A stretch of 64,000 bases of DNA, from positions 1-64,000 of the forward strand of contig NZ_SSNI01000014.1 in assembly GCF_010015475.1 (NCBI RefSeq), read 5' to 3'. The number at the start of each line of letters is the position of its first letter. Position 1 is the first letter of the stretch. Position numbers and translations under genes: made by a program. Origin of the DNA: Pontibacter pamirensis (lineage in GTDB: Bacteria > Bacteroidota > Bacteroidia > Cytophagales > Hymenobacteraceae). The notes below the pieces were generated by a model that saw only the letters and a list, made by a program, of their open reading frames with translations, was not told where the DNA came from and did no database searches. Of the stretch, positions 53,032 through 62,075 are shown piece after piece.

Positions 53032-54216
53032 TTACTCCACAAACAGCACCAGTCCCTTCAGGTACTCTCCCTCCGGGTGGAAAATAGAGATAGGATGGTC
53101 GGCGGGCTGTGAGAGATGGTGCATGATTTTGATATTGCGCCCTGCTTCTATGGCAGCTGCCATCACGGTACTGTTGAAAAGGTACTTATCTACTACCTGT
53201 GAGCAGGAAAAGGTAAACAGGATACCTCCGGGCTTAATTTTTTTCATCGCCTCCGCGTTCAGGCGCTTGTATCCCATCAGGGCATTGTGGCGTACCTTCT
53301 GGCTTTTGGCAAAGGCAGGCGGATCCAGGATGATGACATCGTACATTTCCTCTTTGCCTTTTAGAAACTCAAAGGTATCCACGGCAAAGGCCTCGTGCCG
53401 CTCCGGTTCCTGACTCAGTTCACCGTTTTTGATAGTAAGTTCAATGGCTTTTTTGGATACGTCTACGGAATGCACTTCTTTGGCACCGGCATTCAAGGCA
53501 TAAACAGAGAAGCCCCCGGTGTAGCAAAAAGTGTTCAGTACCGACTTGTCCTTTACATAGCGGGCCAGTAAATCGCGGTTCTCACGCTGGTCAATAAAAA
53601 AACCGGTTTTCTGCCCGCTTTCCCAATCCACAAAAAACTGATGCTTATTTTCAGTGACCACCACGCCGCCAGTGGATTCCCCGTAGAGATAACCGTTCAC
53701 AGCGTCAACCGGTGATTTAGGTGAAAGCGATTCAGCACTTTTGTCGTAGATGGCTCTCAGCCTGTCGCCGTATATTTCCTGCAGTGCCTTGGCAATGTGA
53801 TCCCGCACCTTATACATACCCACCGTATGGGTCTGGATGACAGCCGTATACTTATAGTAGTCAACTATTAATCCGGATACGCCGTCACCTTCTGCATAAA
53901 TCAGGCGGTAGACATCGGTGTGTGCGTTATTAGTAAGACCAAGGCGGTCACGATAGTTGTAGGCCTGCTGAACTTTTCCTTTCCAGAAGGCATAATCCGG
54001 CGTTACTTGCTCAAATGAAAAAATGCGTACCGCAATAGAGCCTGGTGCCCAGTGGCCCATTGCCAGGAACTCATGCTTACTGGAGTATACTTCCACTATA
54101 TCACCTTCGGCTGGCTCTCCGTCTGCCTTCCTGATAGCCCCGGAGAAAACCCATGGGTGCTGGCGCTTTAGAGAATGCTCCTTTCCGGGAGCTAAGTATA
54201 ATTTGATAAAAGACAT
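53032..54216 (-). CDS. rlmI: rRNA large-subunit methyltransferase, RlmI-like
   Basis: A 394-residue class I methyltransferase. The N-terminal PUA domain (about 1-75, RQHPWVFSGAI and GDIVEVYSSKHEFLAMG) precedes an EEHEE-type linker and the SAM domain with NTFCYTGGFSVYALNAGA (motif I) and DVIILDPPAF (motif IV), with a catalytic-type cysteine in FTFSCSQ. E. coli RlmI makes m5C1962 in 23S rRNA; the family is the same. It stands alone and is convergent with the RsmF-like gene. Confidence 0.9.
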   Translation of the reverse strand: MSFIKLYLAPGKEHSLKRQHPWVFSGAIRKADGEPAEGDIVEVYSSKHEFLAMGHWAPGSIAVRIFSFEQVTPDYAFWKGKVQQAYNYRDRLGLTNNAHTDVYRLIYAEGDGVSGLIVDYYKYTAVIQTHTVGMYKVRDHIAKALQEIYGDRLRAIYDKSAESLSPKSPVDAVNGYLYGESTGGVVVTENKHQFFVDWESGQKTGFFIDQRENRDLLARYVKDKSVLNTFCYTGGFSVYALNAGAKEVHSVDVSKKAIELTIKNGELSQEPERHEAFAVDTFEFLKGKEEMYDVIILDPPAFAKSQKVRHNALMGYKRLNAEAMKKIKPGGILFTFSCSQVVDKYLFNSTVMAAAIEAGRNIKIMHHLSQPADHPISIFHPEGEYLKGLVLFVE

Positions 54217-54388
54217 GCTTTTGATGTGCTAATGCTGAATGAAACAATGTGCTAATAAGGTAATTTACTAAAGCTTCTCTTCTTACAGGGGCAAGAGTTA
54301 ATTCTGTCTACTCCTTCCTTAAGAAGCCCGTAATCATGTTGAATAAGATTGTCAAAGCTTTTTACAGGTTAATAATTAGACTAGTGCT

Positions 54389-54967
54389 TTAACGAACCAC
54401 TCCTAACGCTTTCAACTGCGCGTATAGTTTCTCCACTGGCAGGCCCATTACGTTAAAATAGGACCCTTCAATGCGCTCAATTCCGATCATGCCAATCCAT
54501 TCCTGTATGCCATAGGCGCCAGCTTTGTCGAAAGGCTGATAATTTCGGATGTAATAGTCAATTTCTGCCTTCGTCAGCTTTTTAAAGTACACTTTGGTGC
54601 TATCATGGAAAACAGCTTTTTGCTCTTTCATCAGCACACAGACACCCGTGATTACCTCATGGGAGGTACCAGACAAAGCACTTAGCATCTCGAAGGCTTC
54701 TTCATAGTTAGCAGGCTTATTCAAAATACGATCCTCAAGGCAAACTATGGTGTCGGCGGTAAGGAGTACCTCGTGCTGCAAATCGTGCTGGTAAGCATCT
54801 GCTTTATGCGAGGCCAGGTATTCAGCGACCTCCGCCCGTTTCAGGTGATCCGGAAAATCCTCATGTACTTCCTTTACTTTTATCTGAAAATCTAATCCAA
54901 GCCCGGCCAGCAGTTCTTTGCGGCGGGGGGAGTTAGAGGCAAGCAGCAGGGGCCGTAATAAATTCAT
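54389..54967 (-). CDS. maf: Maf-like nucleotide pyrophosphatase
   Basis: A 192-residue Maf/HAM1-type protein that hydrolyses nucleoside triphosphates such as dTTP/UTP, with a proposed role in septum control. LLLASNSPRRKELL is the phosphate-binding start, VLLTADTIVCLE the catalytic aspartate strand, and KPANYEEAFEMLSALSG the following motif. The ATG at 54967 is chosen since the frame upstream lacks the family's residues. It overlaps the 3' end of the DUF1015 gene by 35 bp. Confidence 0.92.
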   Translation of the reverse strand: MNLLRPLLLASNSPRRKELLAGLGLDFQIKVKEVHEDFPDHLKRAEVAEYLASHKADAYQHDLQHEVLLTADTIVCLEDRILNKPANYEEAFEMLSALSGTSHEVITGVCVLMKEQKAVFHDSTKVYFKKLTKAEIDYYIRNYQPFDKAGAYGIQEWIGMIGIERIEGSYFNVMGLPVEKLYAQLKALGVVR

Positions 54968-56234
54968 CTTCTTTGATGGAGCTAAATAAGAAACCACTAA
55001 TAACTTTAGGATAGAAAAAGGTTGACTTCTGAGGCATAATGGCTCCACTGTGGCAAACACGCTTCACCTGATCCATGGTGATCTCGTTTGTAATTAACGC
55101 TAGCCTTGCCTCCCCAGAGTCCACTTGCCTGATGCAGGAGGTAAAGTTTCGTACGTAGCTTAAGTCTTCATAATCGCGTTGCGCCTTCCGGTAAATTCCC
55201 AGCACCTTCTCAAAAATAAAATAATGCATCACGGTTAGGTCGAGGTTTTTTACCTCAGACGGAAAGTTCCAGTCTATTTGCCCATGCACCTCCGGCTTCA
55301 GGCGCAGTTTGTAAGCATTTCCGCTTAAGAACAGGCCAAAGGCCCACTGCTTGCCAACAATTACCTCGTTCAGTTCCAGCGGGTCTTCCTTCGGTATGAT
55401 GGTAAAATAACTACTGAGCTTACTCAGGAATTCCTCATCCGTCATCTCCATTCGTTTCAGTACCCGGTGCGTAGGGAGAATACGCAGGTCATCGTGCTCA
55501 GAGTTTGTCAGGTACATGAGGTGGTAATTGTAAGGTTCGACTCCAGTGTGGTTCGGATTCTGCGCCATTCGCTTTTTCCGGTACTCCAGTGAACCTTCGT
55601 AGCGGTGGTGCCCATCAGCCAGCAGAATTTGCTTCTCACGCAGCGTCTCCACGAAAAGCCTGATGATGGCATGGTCATGAATTACTGCCAGCACATCCCG
55701 CACTCCCTGATAATCTTCCGTTTCATAAAGAGGTGAACGGATACTCTCGTCCAGGTAAGGCTCCAGTATAAACGCCTCATCCGTATAAAGCCCATGTGTA
55801 GGGCTTGTGTTCATTTCTGTTTCTTCCAGCAGCGCAATCCGGTCGTTAACAGCAGCAGGTATAGTGTTTTCGTGCCGAAGCAAAATGCCCTCTTTCCAGT
55901 CATAGGCCTTTATATTACAGATAAAGCCTTTGCGCACATATTCTTTGTCATTACCGGGTAACCGGAAATACTGGTAATACACGTAAATACCCGGCAGGTG
56001 GTCCTGCAGCAGCACCCCCTTATTTTTCCATTGTTGCAACAGAACAGCTGCAGCCTGTGCAGGGTTGTCACCAAGCGGCACAGACAAGTGTATGCTGTTG
56101 ATGGGGTTGCGGTACAGTGCCTGCCGCTGTTTTTCAGAGACCACATCAAATAAAGGTGCCGTCAGTTCATCTATACTATCAGACAGGGTGTCGTTGTAGC
56201 GCCAGGCGCGGAAGGGTAGTATTTCAGCCATCAA
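54933..56234 (-). CDS. DUF1015-domain protein
   Basis: A 433-residue member of the DUF1015 family, soluble and without signal peptide. Typical segments are MAEILPFRAWRYN at the N-terminus, ALYRNPINSIHL, LLADGHHRYEGSLEYR and NYHLMYLTNSEHDDLRILPTHRVL. Its function is unknown; homologues often sit with serine-synthesis genes (serA/serC), but not here. The first or second Met is the start. It precedes maf with a 35-bp overlap. Confidence 0.88.
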   Translation of the reverse strand: MMAEILPFRAWRYNDTLSDSIDELTAPLFDVVSEKQRQALYRNPINSIHLSVPLGDNPAQAAAVLLQQWKNKGVLLQDHLPGIYVYYQYFRLPGNDKEYVRKGFICNIKAYDWKEGILLRHENTIPAAVNDRIALLEETEMNTSPTHGLYTDEAFILEPYLDESIRSPLYETEDYQGVRDVLAVIHDHAIIRLFVETLREKQILLADGHHRYEGSLEYRKKRMAQNPNHTGVEPYNYHLMYLTNSEHDDLRILPTHRVLKRMEMTDEEFLSKLSSYFTIIPKEDPLELNEVIVGKQWAFGLFLSGNAYKLRLKPEVHGQIDWNFPSEVKNLDLTVMHYFIFEKVLGIYRKAQRDYEDLSYVRNFTSCIRQVDSGEARLALITNEITMDQVKRVCHSGAIMPQKSTFFYPKVISGFLFSSIKEDEFITAPAACL

Positions 56235-56278
56235 TGTTGTTGTTGATATAAAGAGAAAGAAGCCATTTAAAGCATCCT

Positions 56279-56929
56279 TCAGGGGGCAAGCCGCTTAATA
56301 TTCCAGTTACTTTCCTGCTGCTTATAAACAATGCGATCGTGCAGGCGATTTGGGCGGCCTTGCCAGAATTCCATGCGCTCCGGCTGCAGTTGGTAACCTC
56401 CCCAATGCGGGGGTCGTGGTATTAAATCAGCCGTGGCATACTGCTCTGTAAGTTTTTTATCTGCTTCTTCTAATATTTTACGGCTTTTTACTTCCTGGCT
56501 TTGGGGAGAGGCCCATGCGCCAATCTGGCTGCCTTTCGGGCGGCTGTGGAAGTAGTTGTCAGAGACCTCGGGCGCCACTTTCACCACTTTGCCTTCTATC
56601 CGTACCTGACGCTCCAGAGCCGGCCAGAAAAAAGTAATAGAGGCAAACGGGTTTTCTTTCAGTTCCAGGCCTTTACGGCTATCGTAGTTAGTGAAGAAAG
56701 AGAGCCCTTGCGCAGACACATCCTTCAGCAGCACAACACGGGCAGACGGCTTTCCGGAGGCATCCACAGTAGACAGCACCATGGCGGTGGGTTCTTCGGC
56801 CTTTGCCTGTATGGCTTCCTCCAGCCACGCCTGAAACTGTTTTATCGGGTCAGTGGAAACAGATTCCTCAGAGAGAGCCTGCCTGGAGTAATTGTTTCTT
56901 ATATCTGCAAGATTATGAGTAAAGGCCAT
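56279..56929 (-). CDS. pdxH: Pyridoxamine 5'-phosphate oxidase
   Basis: A 216-residue FMN enzyme making pyridoxal 5'-phosphate. FMN- and substrate-site segments are PTAMVLSTVDASGKPSARVVLLK, FFTNYDSRKG, RQVRIEGKV, HSRPKGSQIGAWAS, PPHWGGYQL and the C-terminal IVYKQQESNWNIKRLAP with the family Arg-Leu-x-Pro. Length is exact for the family. A TAATTTTG box with a T-rich -33 lies just upstream. Confidence 0.95.
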   Translation of the reverse strand: MAFTHNLADIRNNYSRQALSEESVSTDPIKQFQAWLEEAIQAKAEEPTAMVLSTVDASGKPSARVVLLKDVSAQGLSFFTNYDSRKGLELKENPFASITFFWPALERQVRIEGKVVKVAPEVSDNYFHSRPKGSQIGAWASPQSQEVKSRKILEEADKKLTEQYATADLIPRPPHWGGYQLQPERMEFWQGRPNRLHDRIVYKQQESNWNIKRLAP

Positions 56930-56945
56930 ATTTTAAGATTTGAAT

Positions 56946-56953
56946 CAAAATTA
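56946..56953 (-). promoter_or_regulatory. Candidate promoter of pdxH
   Basis: TAATTTTG on the minus strand (full TAnnTTTG match), 17 bp before the ATG, with TTT 20 bp further upstream as a possible -33 element. Confidence 0.45.
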
Positions 56954-57330
56954 TAAAATTATCCGCTGTCTCTAAACTAATTTGTGCCGGCAGGTTTGTT
57001 AGCTATTGTTTCGATGTTGTTCCTTGAGCTATCAACAGGAATGTTTCAGATTCTGACGAAGCCATTGTTTCTAGCAAAAGCACTACTATTATACTACTCA
57101 GGATGAGCCTTGTCATTACCTAAAGGCATTCATAATGCTCTCTGGATACACATTTCAAACAAGCCTTTTCTGCTCTAAACCTTCGTTTATGGTGGTTTGA
57201 TGCAGAATTTGACTCCCTTTGGCATATACGTTTATCTGAATTCGACCATATTTGCTGCTTTGCGTAAGAATGATAAAAGCTTTAACTTAAAGAAATCAGC
57301 ATTGTTTAAGCCTGGTGTTCTTTAATTACA
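56954..57330. other. Intergenic region, left of repeat copy B
   Basis: About 375 bp with no ORF I would support; A/T-rich sequence with no recognised RNA fold. It separates the pdxH promoter from the repeat at 57331. Confidence 0.5.
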
Positions 57331-57495
57331 CTTAGAGCTTGTTTTCATTTTGTTTTTGGTGCAAACATATGTGATTTTAGGTCAGATAAGACTTGCTCAA
57401 AAGGATATAGCAAGGCCGTTGCAACAGCAATGGCTGTGTCAGGTTCTAGAGGAGGCTGTTGGGTAGCAAAAATGAAATGTTAAACTTGCTCTTTC
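57331..57495. repeat. Palindromic MITE-like repeat, copy B
   Basis: A 165-bp element. Its left end, CTTAGAGCTTGTTTTC, matches copy A (1601-1770) at 13 of the first 14 bases. The right end, read in reverse complement, is close to AAGAGCAAGTTTAAC. Two inner blocks are kept at almost the same distances from the ends: GTGATTTTAGGT at 57371-57382 (11 of 12 in copy A) and GTCAGGTTCT at 57438-57447 (10 of 10). The remainder has diverged. It ends 15 bp before the YqgE gene. Confidence 0.65.
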
Positions 57496-57510
57496 AGCGC
57501 GGGTAGATTC

Positions 57511-58080
57511 ATGGAAGATAAAAGTCTAATAAAACCTCAGAACGGCAGCTTGCTCATCTCAGAACCATTTCTGGGAGATCCTAATTTTGAGCGGACGGTC
57601 ATACTTGTTTGCAGCCACGATGAAGAGGAGGGGACATTTGGGCTAGTGCTAAACCGCACCTCTAATTTGAAGTTGTCGGATGTAATTGATGTGTACAACG
57701 AAGCTTTTGATGCAGAGTTAGGAGTGGGTGGACCAGTGCAGTACAACACTTTACATTATGTGCACCGCCTGCAAAACCTGCCACAAGCAGTGAAGCTGGA
57801 TGACGAACTGTACTGGGGTGGTGACTTCGAACTGCTGCGCACTATGATAGGGGCCGGATTGGTGAATACGGATGATATCAGATTCTTTTTAGGGTACTCC
57901 GGCTGGACTGCAGGCCAGCTACAGGAAGAAATAGATAAAAATGTTTGGATTGTAAACAACGATGCTGCGAATAAATTATTTAATTTGGATTCTGATACCC
58001 TTTGGCGCAGTGTTCTGCGGGAAATGGGAGGAAAATTCAAGGTGCTTTCAAATTACCCTACAGACCCGCGCCTAAACTAA
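57511..58080 (+). CDS. YqgE/AlgH-family protein
   Basis: A 189-residue soluble UPF0301 protein. NGSLLISEPFLGDPNFERTVILV, EEGTFGLVLNRTSNLKLSD, GGPVQYNTLHYVH and RFFLGYSGWTAGQLQEEI follow the family closely. The molecular function is not established; the AlgH name comes from alginate regulation in Pseudomonas. It lies 31 bp ahead of a DUF349 gene and very close behind a palindromic repeat. Confidence 0.9.
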   Translation: MEDKSLIKPQNGSLLISEPFLGDPNFERTVILVCSHDEEEGTFGLVLNRTSNLKLSDVIDVYNEAFDAELGVGGPVQYNTLHYVHRLQNLPQAVKLDDELYWGGDFELLRTMIGAGLVNTDDIRFFLGYSGWTAGQLQEEIDKNVWIVNNDAANKLFNLDSDTLWRSVLREMGGKFKVLSNYPTDPRLN

Positions 58081-58111
58081 GCACGGATTAACTGTATTAA
58101 AGAATGTTGAC

Positions 58112-60316
58112 ATGACAACTGAAAATAAACAAATGGACACTACCGGAGCAGAGGCTAACAAACCTGAAAGCCAGCAAAACGCTGGCACGCCTAACAGCAT
58201 TCTGGAACAAAGGCTGGCTGAGATAAATGCGCGCAAACAAAGCGAGCAGCAGCCAGATGAGGCGACACCGAAAGAAGAACAGCCGGAAATGAAGCCAAAT
58301 TTGACCTCCGAAAATGAAGCCGACAAAGTTGAAGAAATTACGGAGGTCTTTGCTGAGGCAAACACTGATGTAAGAGACACAGAAACACCTGAAGAAGCCG
58401 CTATGCAAGAAGTAACCGCACCGGAGCAACGGGCCGCTTCTGCTGAGCAGGACCCTGTAAAGGAATATACACCTGAGCCAGACGCTGGTAAAGAACTTGA
58501 AGCAGCCACGCCTGATTTAACCGAAAAAGCTACCCCAGCTGCTGCCACAGGCACAGAGGCCGCTACACACCACCACGAGGAAGATGAGGAAGAAGAAGGA
58601 GAGAGGGTTGATTATAGTCTGCTATCATTAGATGAGCTCCGTCAGCAATTACAGACCGTGCTGAAGGGGCCAGATGCCATCAAGCAGAACAGGGTGGTTA
58701 ATGAAATTCACCGCCACTACGACCAGAAGTTCCAGGCGGAGCGTTATGAGGCCCTTGAAAGGTTTAAGCAGGAGGGTGGCACGGAGGATGATTTTGCCTA
58801 TAGTACCTCCAAGGAGCACCAGGACCTGGAGAAACTGCTTTCCGCTTACCGCGAGGCCAGGCATCAGCAGCGCCAGAACGTAGAGGAGCAGCGCCAGCGG
58901 AACATGGAGCGCAAGGAGCAGTTGCTGACCCAGTTGCGGCAGCTGGTGGAGTCCGCTGAAACAAAGAACAGTAGCGATGAAGTAAAAAAGCTGCAGGCAG
59001 AATGGAAGTCGATTGGCCCGGTGCCAGCCGGAGAAGCCCAGGAGCAATGGGATTCATACCACGCCCTGCTCGATATTTTCTACAACAACCGCAGTATGTT
59101 CTTCGAAATGAAGGAGCTGGACCGTAAGCGAAACCTGGATGCTAAAATACACCTTGTGGAGCGAGCCGAAGCCCTTAAAGATGAACAATCCATCAACAAA
59201 GCTTTGCAGGAACTGCGCCACCTGCACGAGGAATGGAAAAACATAGGACCTGTTCCCAACGATCAGCGGGACCCTATCTGGGAACGCTTCATACAGGCGT
59301 CAGAACAGGTACACGAGCGCCGCAGGGCCTACCATGGTGAGCGTAACCAGCGCGAACTGGAGAACCTCACTAAAAAGCGTGCGCTGCTGGAGCGTCTGCA
59401 GGAGTATACCGATTTTAAGACAGAGCGCATCAACGAGTGGCGTGACAAGACAGATGAGATACAGAAACTGAAAGAGGAGTGGGATGCAGCTGGTCTTGTG
59501 CCAAAAGAGCATGCCGAAGAGGTTAACAAGAACTTCTGGGGCAACTATAAAGCATTTTTCCAGCATAAAAACCAGTTTTTTAAAGCACTGGATGAACAGA
59601 AGATGCAAAACATGCGCCTGAAAACAGAGCTGTGCGAAGAAGCCGAAAGCCTGAAGGACAGTACCGACTGGAACTCTACCAAAGAGAAGCTGATACAGCT
59701 ACAGAAAAAATGGAAGACTATAGGGCGTGTGCCAGATAAGCATTCAGACAAGATTTGGCAACGTTTCCGTGCCGCCTGTAACGAGTTTTTTGACAGGAAG
59801 CAGTCCAACGAACAAAGCAAAAGTGCAGAACTGGAGAAACTCTCCGCAGAAAAAGCAGAGTTGTGCGACCGGATAGCTGAAAAGCTGGCAATACCTACTA
59901 CCGTTGGCTCTCTGCCAGAATATGAGGCGTTTGTAACAGAGTGGCGTGCGCTTGATACTGATAAGCGACGCAGCAGCCCGAAAACAGAAGAAAAGTTTCT
60001 GGCCTTGATGGAGAAGTACCTGGAGCGTGTGCCGGCGCTTAGTCTGCAGGAAAGAAACGATCTGCTTGTGAAGCTGCAGGTGGAACGCATCAAGCACAGC
60101 CCTGATTCCAGCCAAAAGCTACAGCAGCGTGAGCAGCATATACGCCGCGAAATAACACACCTGCAGAACGACATACAGACCCTGCGCACCAATATCGAAT
60201 TTTTTGGCCGCTCTAAAAACGCCGACAAACTGCGACAGGAGTATGAAGGAAAAATTGCGGATGCACAAAAGCGGATAGACCAACTGCAACATCAGCTGGA
60301 AGTGTTCAGAGGGTAA
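58112..60316 (+). CDS. DUF349 repeat protein
   Basis: A 734-residue, very charged protein. Residues 1 to about 165 are a disordered Glu/Pro/Ala-rich head with DEEEEGERVDYS; after that come helical DUF349 repeats marked by four spaced motifs of the type W-K-x-I-G-x-V-P (WKSIGPVP, WKNIGPVP, WDAAGLVP, WKTIGRVP) and a weaker fifth (WRALDTDK). The end is a coiled coil. DUF349 proteins are linked to stress and adhesion phenotypes in other bacteria, without a known mechanism. Probably co-transcribed with the YqgE gene. Confidence 0.85.
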   Translation: MTTENKQMDTTGAEANKPESQQNAGTPNSILEQRLAEINARKQSEQQPDEATPKEEQPEMKPNLTSENEADKVEEITEVFAEANTDVRDTETPEEAAMQEVTAPEQRAASAEQDPVKEYTPEPDAGKELEAATPDLTEKATPAAATGTEAATHHHEEDEEEEGERVDYSLLSLDELRQQLQTVLKGPDAIKQNRVVNEIHRHYDQKFQAERYEALERFKQEGGTEDDFAYSTSKEHQDLEKLLSAYREARHQQRQNVEEQRQRNMERKEQLLTQLRQLVESAETKNSSDEVKKLQAEWKSIGPVPAGEAQEQWDSYHALLDIFYNNRSMFFEMKELDRKRNLDAKIHLVERAEALKDEQSINKALQELRHLHEEWKNIGPVPNDQRDPIWERFIQASEQVHERRRAYHGERNQRELENLTKKRALLERLQEYTDFKTERINEWRDKTDEIQKLKEEWDAAGLVPKEHAEEVNKNFWGNYKAFFQHKNQFFKALDEQKMQNMRLKTELCEEAESLKDSTDWNSTKEKLIQLQKKWKTIGRVPDKHSDKIWQRFRAACNEFFDRKQSNEQSKSAELEKLSAEKAELCDRIAEKLAIPTTVGSLPEYEAFVTEWRALDTDKRRSSPKTEEKFLALMEKYLERVPALSLQERNDLLVKLQVERIKHSPDSSQKLQQREQHIRREITHLQNDIQTLRTNIEFFGRSKNADKLRQEYEGKIADAQKRIDQLQHQLEVFRG

Positions 60317-60377
60317 AGTTTTTCCCTCTGAGCATCAAATCCTTATCGTGCGCTACAGATTTTTTTTAGAACAGCTG

Positions 60378-60408
60378 TTGCATGCTATAAATCTTCGCCA
60401 TACTTTTG
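60378..60408 (+). promoter_or_regulatory. Promoter of tRNA-Thr genes
   Basis: TTG (60378-60380), a 20-bp spacer, then TACTTTTG (60401-60408): the complete Bacteroidota -33/-7 arrangement, about 38 bp before the first tRNA. Confidence 0.7.
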
Positions 60409-60446
60409 CAACGCTTTAACACAATAAAGCACAACACAAAGTGTAA

Positions 60447-60519
<73 letters not shown>

Positions 60520-60526
60520 CCACTCC

Positions 60527-60559
60527 AAAAAGCAGAAGTATGTACTTCCTCTGCTTTTT
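60527..60559. terminator. Hairpin between the two tRNA genes
   Basis: A 9-bp outer stem (60527-60535 with 60551-60559) and 5-bp inner stem with a bulge, ending in five T. It may separate the two tRNA transcripts or serve as a processing site. Confidence 0.6.
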
Positions 60560-60578
60560 CAGTTCAAATAAAGTACAG

Positions 60579-60651
<73 letters not shown>

Positions 60652-60658
60652 CTTTCAG

Positions 60659-60697
60659 AAAACCACTTACACCGATAAAAGGTGTAAGTGGTTTTTT
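60659..60697 (+). terminator. Rho-independent terminator
   Basis: A perfect 13-bp stem (60661-60673 with 60681-60693), 7-nt loop, followed by a T-run; ends the tRNA unit. Confidence 0.92.
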
Positions 60698-60908
60698 TTG
60701 GCCTATTTCTACCTGTTCTTCTTTAACTATATTCGCCATAAGCAGAGGGCTTCTAAAGCACCTGACTTGGATGCGCAAGAAAAGAGCGTATAGCAGCAGG
60801 AGGCATTGGCAGAACCTTCAAACATGGGCTTGGCGCATGGTGGGTAATATGCTTCCTTTTCTTTAAGATAATGCCGTAATTTGCAATCCGACTCCCTAAG
60901 TAACAACT
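60698..60908. other. Intergenic region with repeat-like segment
   Basis: About 210 bp between the tRNA terminator and the acyltransferase-like gene. The part at about 60750-60830 shares short blocks with the repeat at 1601-1770 on the other strand (CAGAACCT and CACCTGACTT), possibly a decayed copy. No ORF. Confidence 0.3.
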
Positions 60909-62075
60909 ATGCAACTGATAGAGGTAAACACCCCCGAACTGGCTCAGGAATTTTTAATGATGCAGGTCAGGCTCTATAAAAAAGACCCCAATTACATTCG
61001 CCCTCTGGACAAAGACGTTGATAATGTATTTGACCCGAAGAAAAACAAACTCCTCCGGGCAGGCGACGCTGTGCGTTGGCTGCTACAGGATGAAAAAGGT
61101 AAATCTATTGGACGTGTAGCGGCATTTGTCAATAGGAAAACGGCCAGTAAATACGACCAGCCCACTGGAGGCATGGGCTTCTTTGACTGTATCAATGATC
61201 AGGCAGCCGCCAACATGCTCTTGGATGCCTGCCATAATTGGTTGAAGGAAAAAGGCATGGAGGCCATGGACGGGCCAATCAATTTGGGAGAAAGAGACAA
61301 GTGGTGGGGCGTGCTGATCGACGGCTTCTATAAGCCAACATATTGCATGCACTATAACTACCCTTACTACAAAGACCTGCTGGAGAATTATGGTTTTGAG
61401 CTTTATTTCCAACAATACACTTACTACCGTACGGTGCACGACCCTCTTTCTCCAGAGTATGAGGAAAAGGCACAGCGGATACTGAATGACCAACGCTATA
61501 CCTTCGAACAGCTCGATAAAAAGGAACTGAAGAAATTTACAGAGAATTTCCGGAAGGTATACAACAAAGCCTGGACTAAACATGAAGGCGTGAAGGAGAT
61601 GAGTGAAGCACAGGCTACCGTTATTATGAACACCTTGAAACCCATACTGGATGAGCGAATTATGTGGTTCGCTTACTTTGAAGGGGAGCCTGTTGGTTTT
61701 TTTGTGATCATACCTGAGCTTAATCAATTGTTCCAGTACGTGAACGGCAAAATGGATTTGTGGGGTAAGGTAAAATTTGTGTTCCACCGCTGGCGCGGCG
61801 CATGCACCACCATGTATGGCATTGTCTTCGGTATTGCGCCCGAACAACAGGGAAAAGGTGTTGAAGCTGCCTTTATTGTGGGTGCTGGAAAAGTGATTCA
61901 GAACAACCCGAAGATTCCTTATAAAGACATGCAAATGAATTGGATTGGGGATTTCAACCCCAAAATGATGAAGGTAATAGAACAGATAGGCGGGCGCATT
62001 TACAAAACACATGCTACTTATCGCTATTTATTCGACCGCACCAAAGAATTCAAGCGAATGCCTATCATTCGTTAA
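60909..62075 (+). CDS. GNAT-like acyltransferase domain protein
   Basis: A 388-residue soluble protein. The N-terminal half (SIGRVAAFVNRKTASKY, MGFFDCINDQAAANMLLDAC) has the beta-alpha pattern of a GNAT fold, and the C-terminal half has VFGIAPEQQGKGVEAAF, where QQGKGVEA is in the place of the acetyl-CoA loop. It therefore looks like two GNAT-type units in tandem, or a long N-acyltransferase. Family members are frequent in Bacteroidota and uncharacterised. The stop overlaps the convergent channel gene by 4 bp. Confidence 0.75.
   Translation: MQLIEVNTPELAQEFLMMQVRLYKKDPNYIRPLDKDVDNVFDPKKNKLLRAGDAVRWLLQDEKGKSIGRVAAFVNRKTASKYDQPTGGMGFFDCINDQAAANMLLDACHNWLKEKGMEAMDGPINLGERDKWWGVLIDGFYKPTYCMHYNYPYYKDLLENYGFELYFQQYTYYRTVHDPLSPEYEEKAQRILNDQRYTFEQLDKKELKKFTENFRKVYNKAWTKHEGVKEMSEAQATVIMNTLKPILDERIMWFAYFEGEPVGFFVIIPELNQLFQYVNGKMDLWGKVKFVFHRWRGACTTMYGIVFGIAPEQQGKGVEAAFIVGAGKVIQNNPKIPYKDMQMNWIGDFNPKMMKVIEQIGGRIYKTHATYRYLFDRTKEFKRMPIIR

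Noticed and set aside
54968..55060. Upstream start for maf
   Set aside because: The added residues come before the conserved MNLLRPLLLASNSPRR start and lie within the DUF1015 gene.
59545..60228. 227-codon minus-strand frame opposite the DUF349 gene
   Set aside because: Ser/Arg/Cys-rich antisense translation of charged repeats; no recognisable domain.
61083..62012. 309-codon minus-strand frame opposite the GNAT-like gene
   Set aside because: Composition is that of an antisense shadow (runs of Phe, Val, His, Ile), no family motif; the plus-strand gene is convincing.
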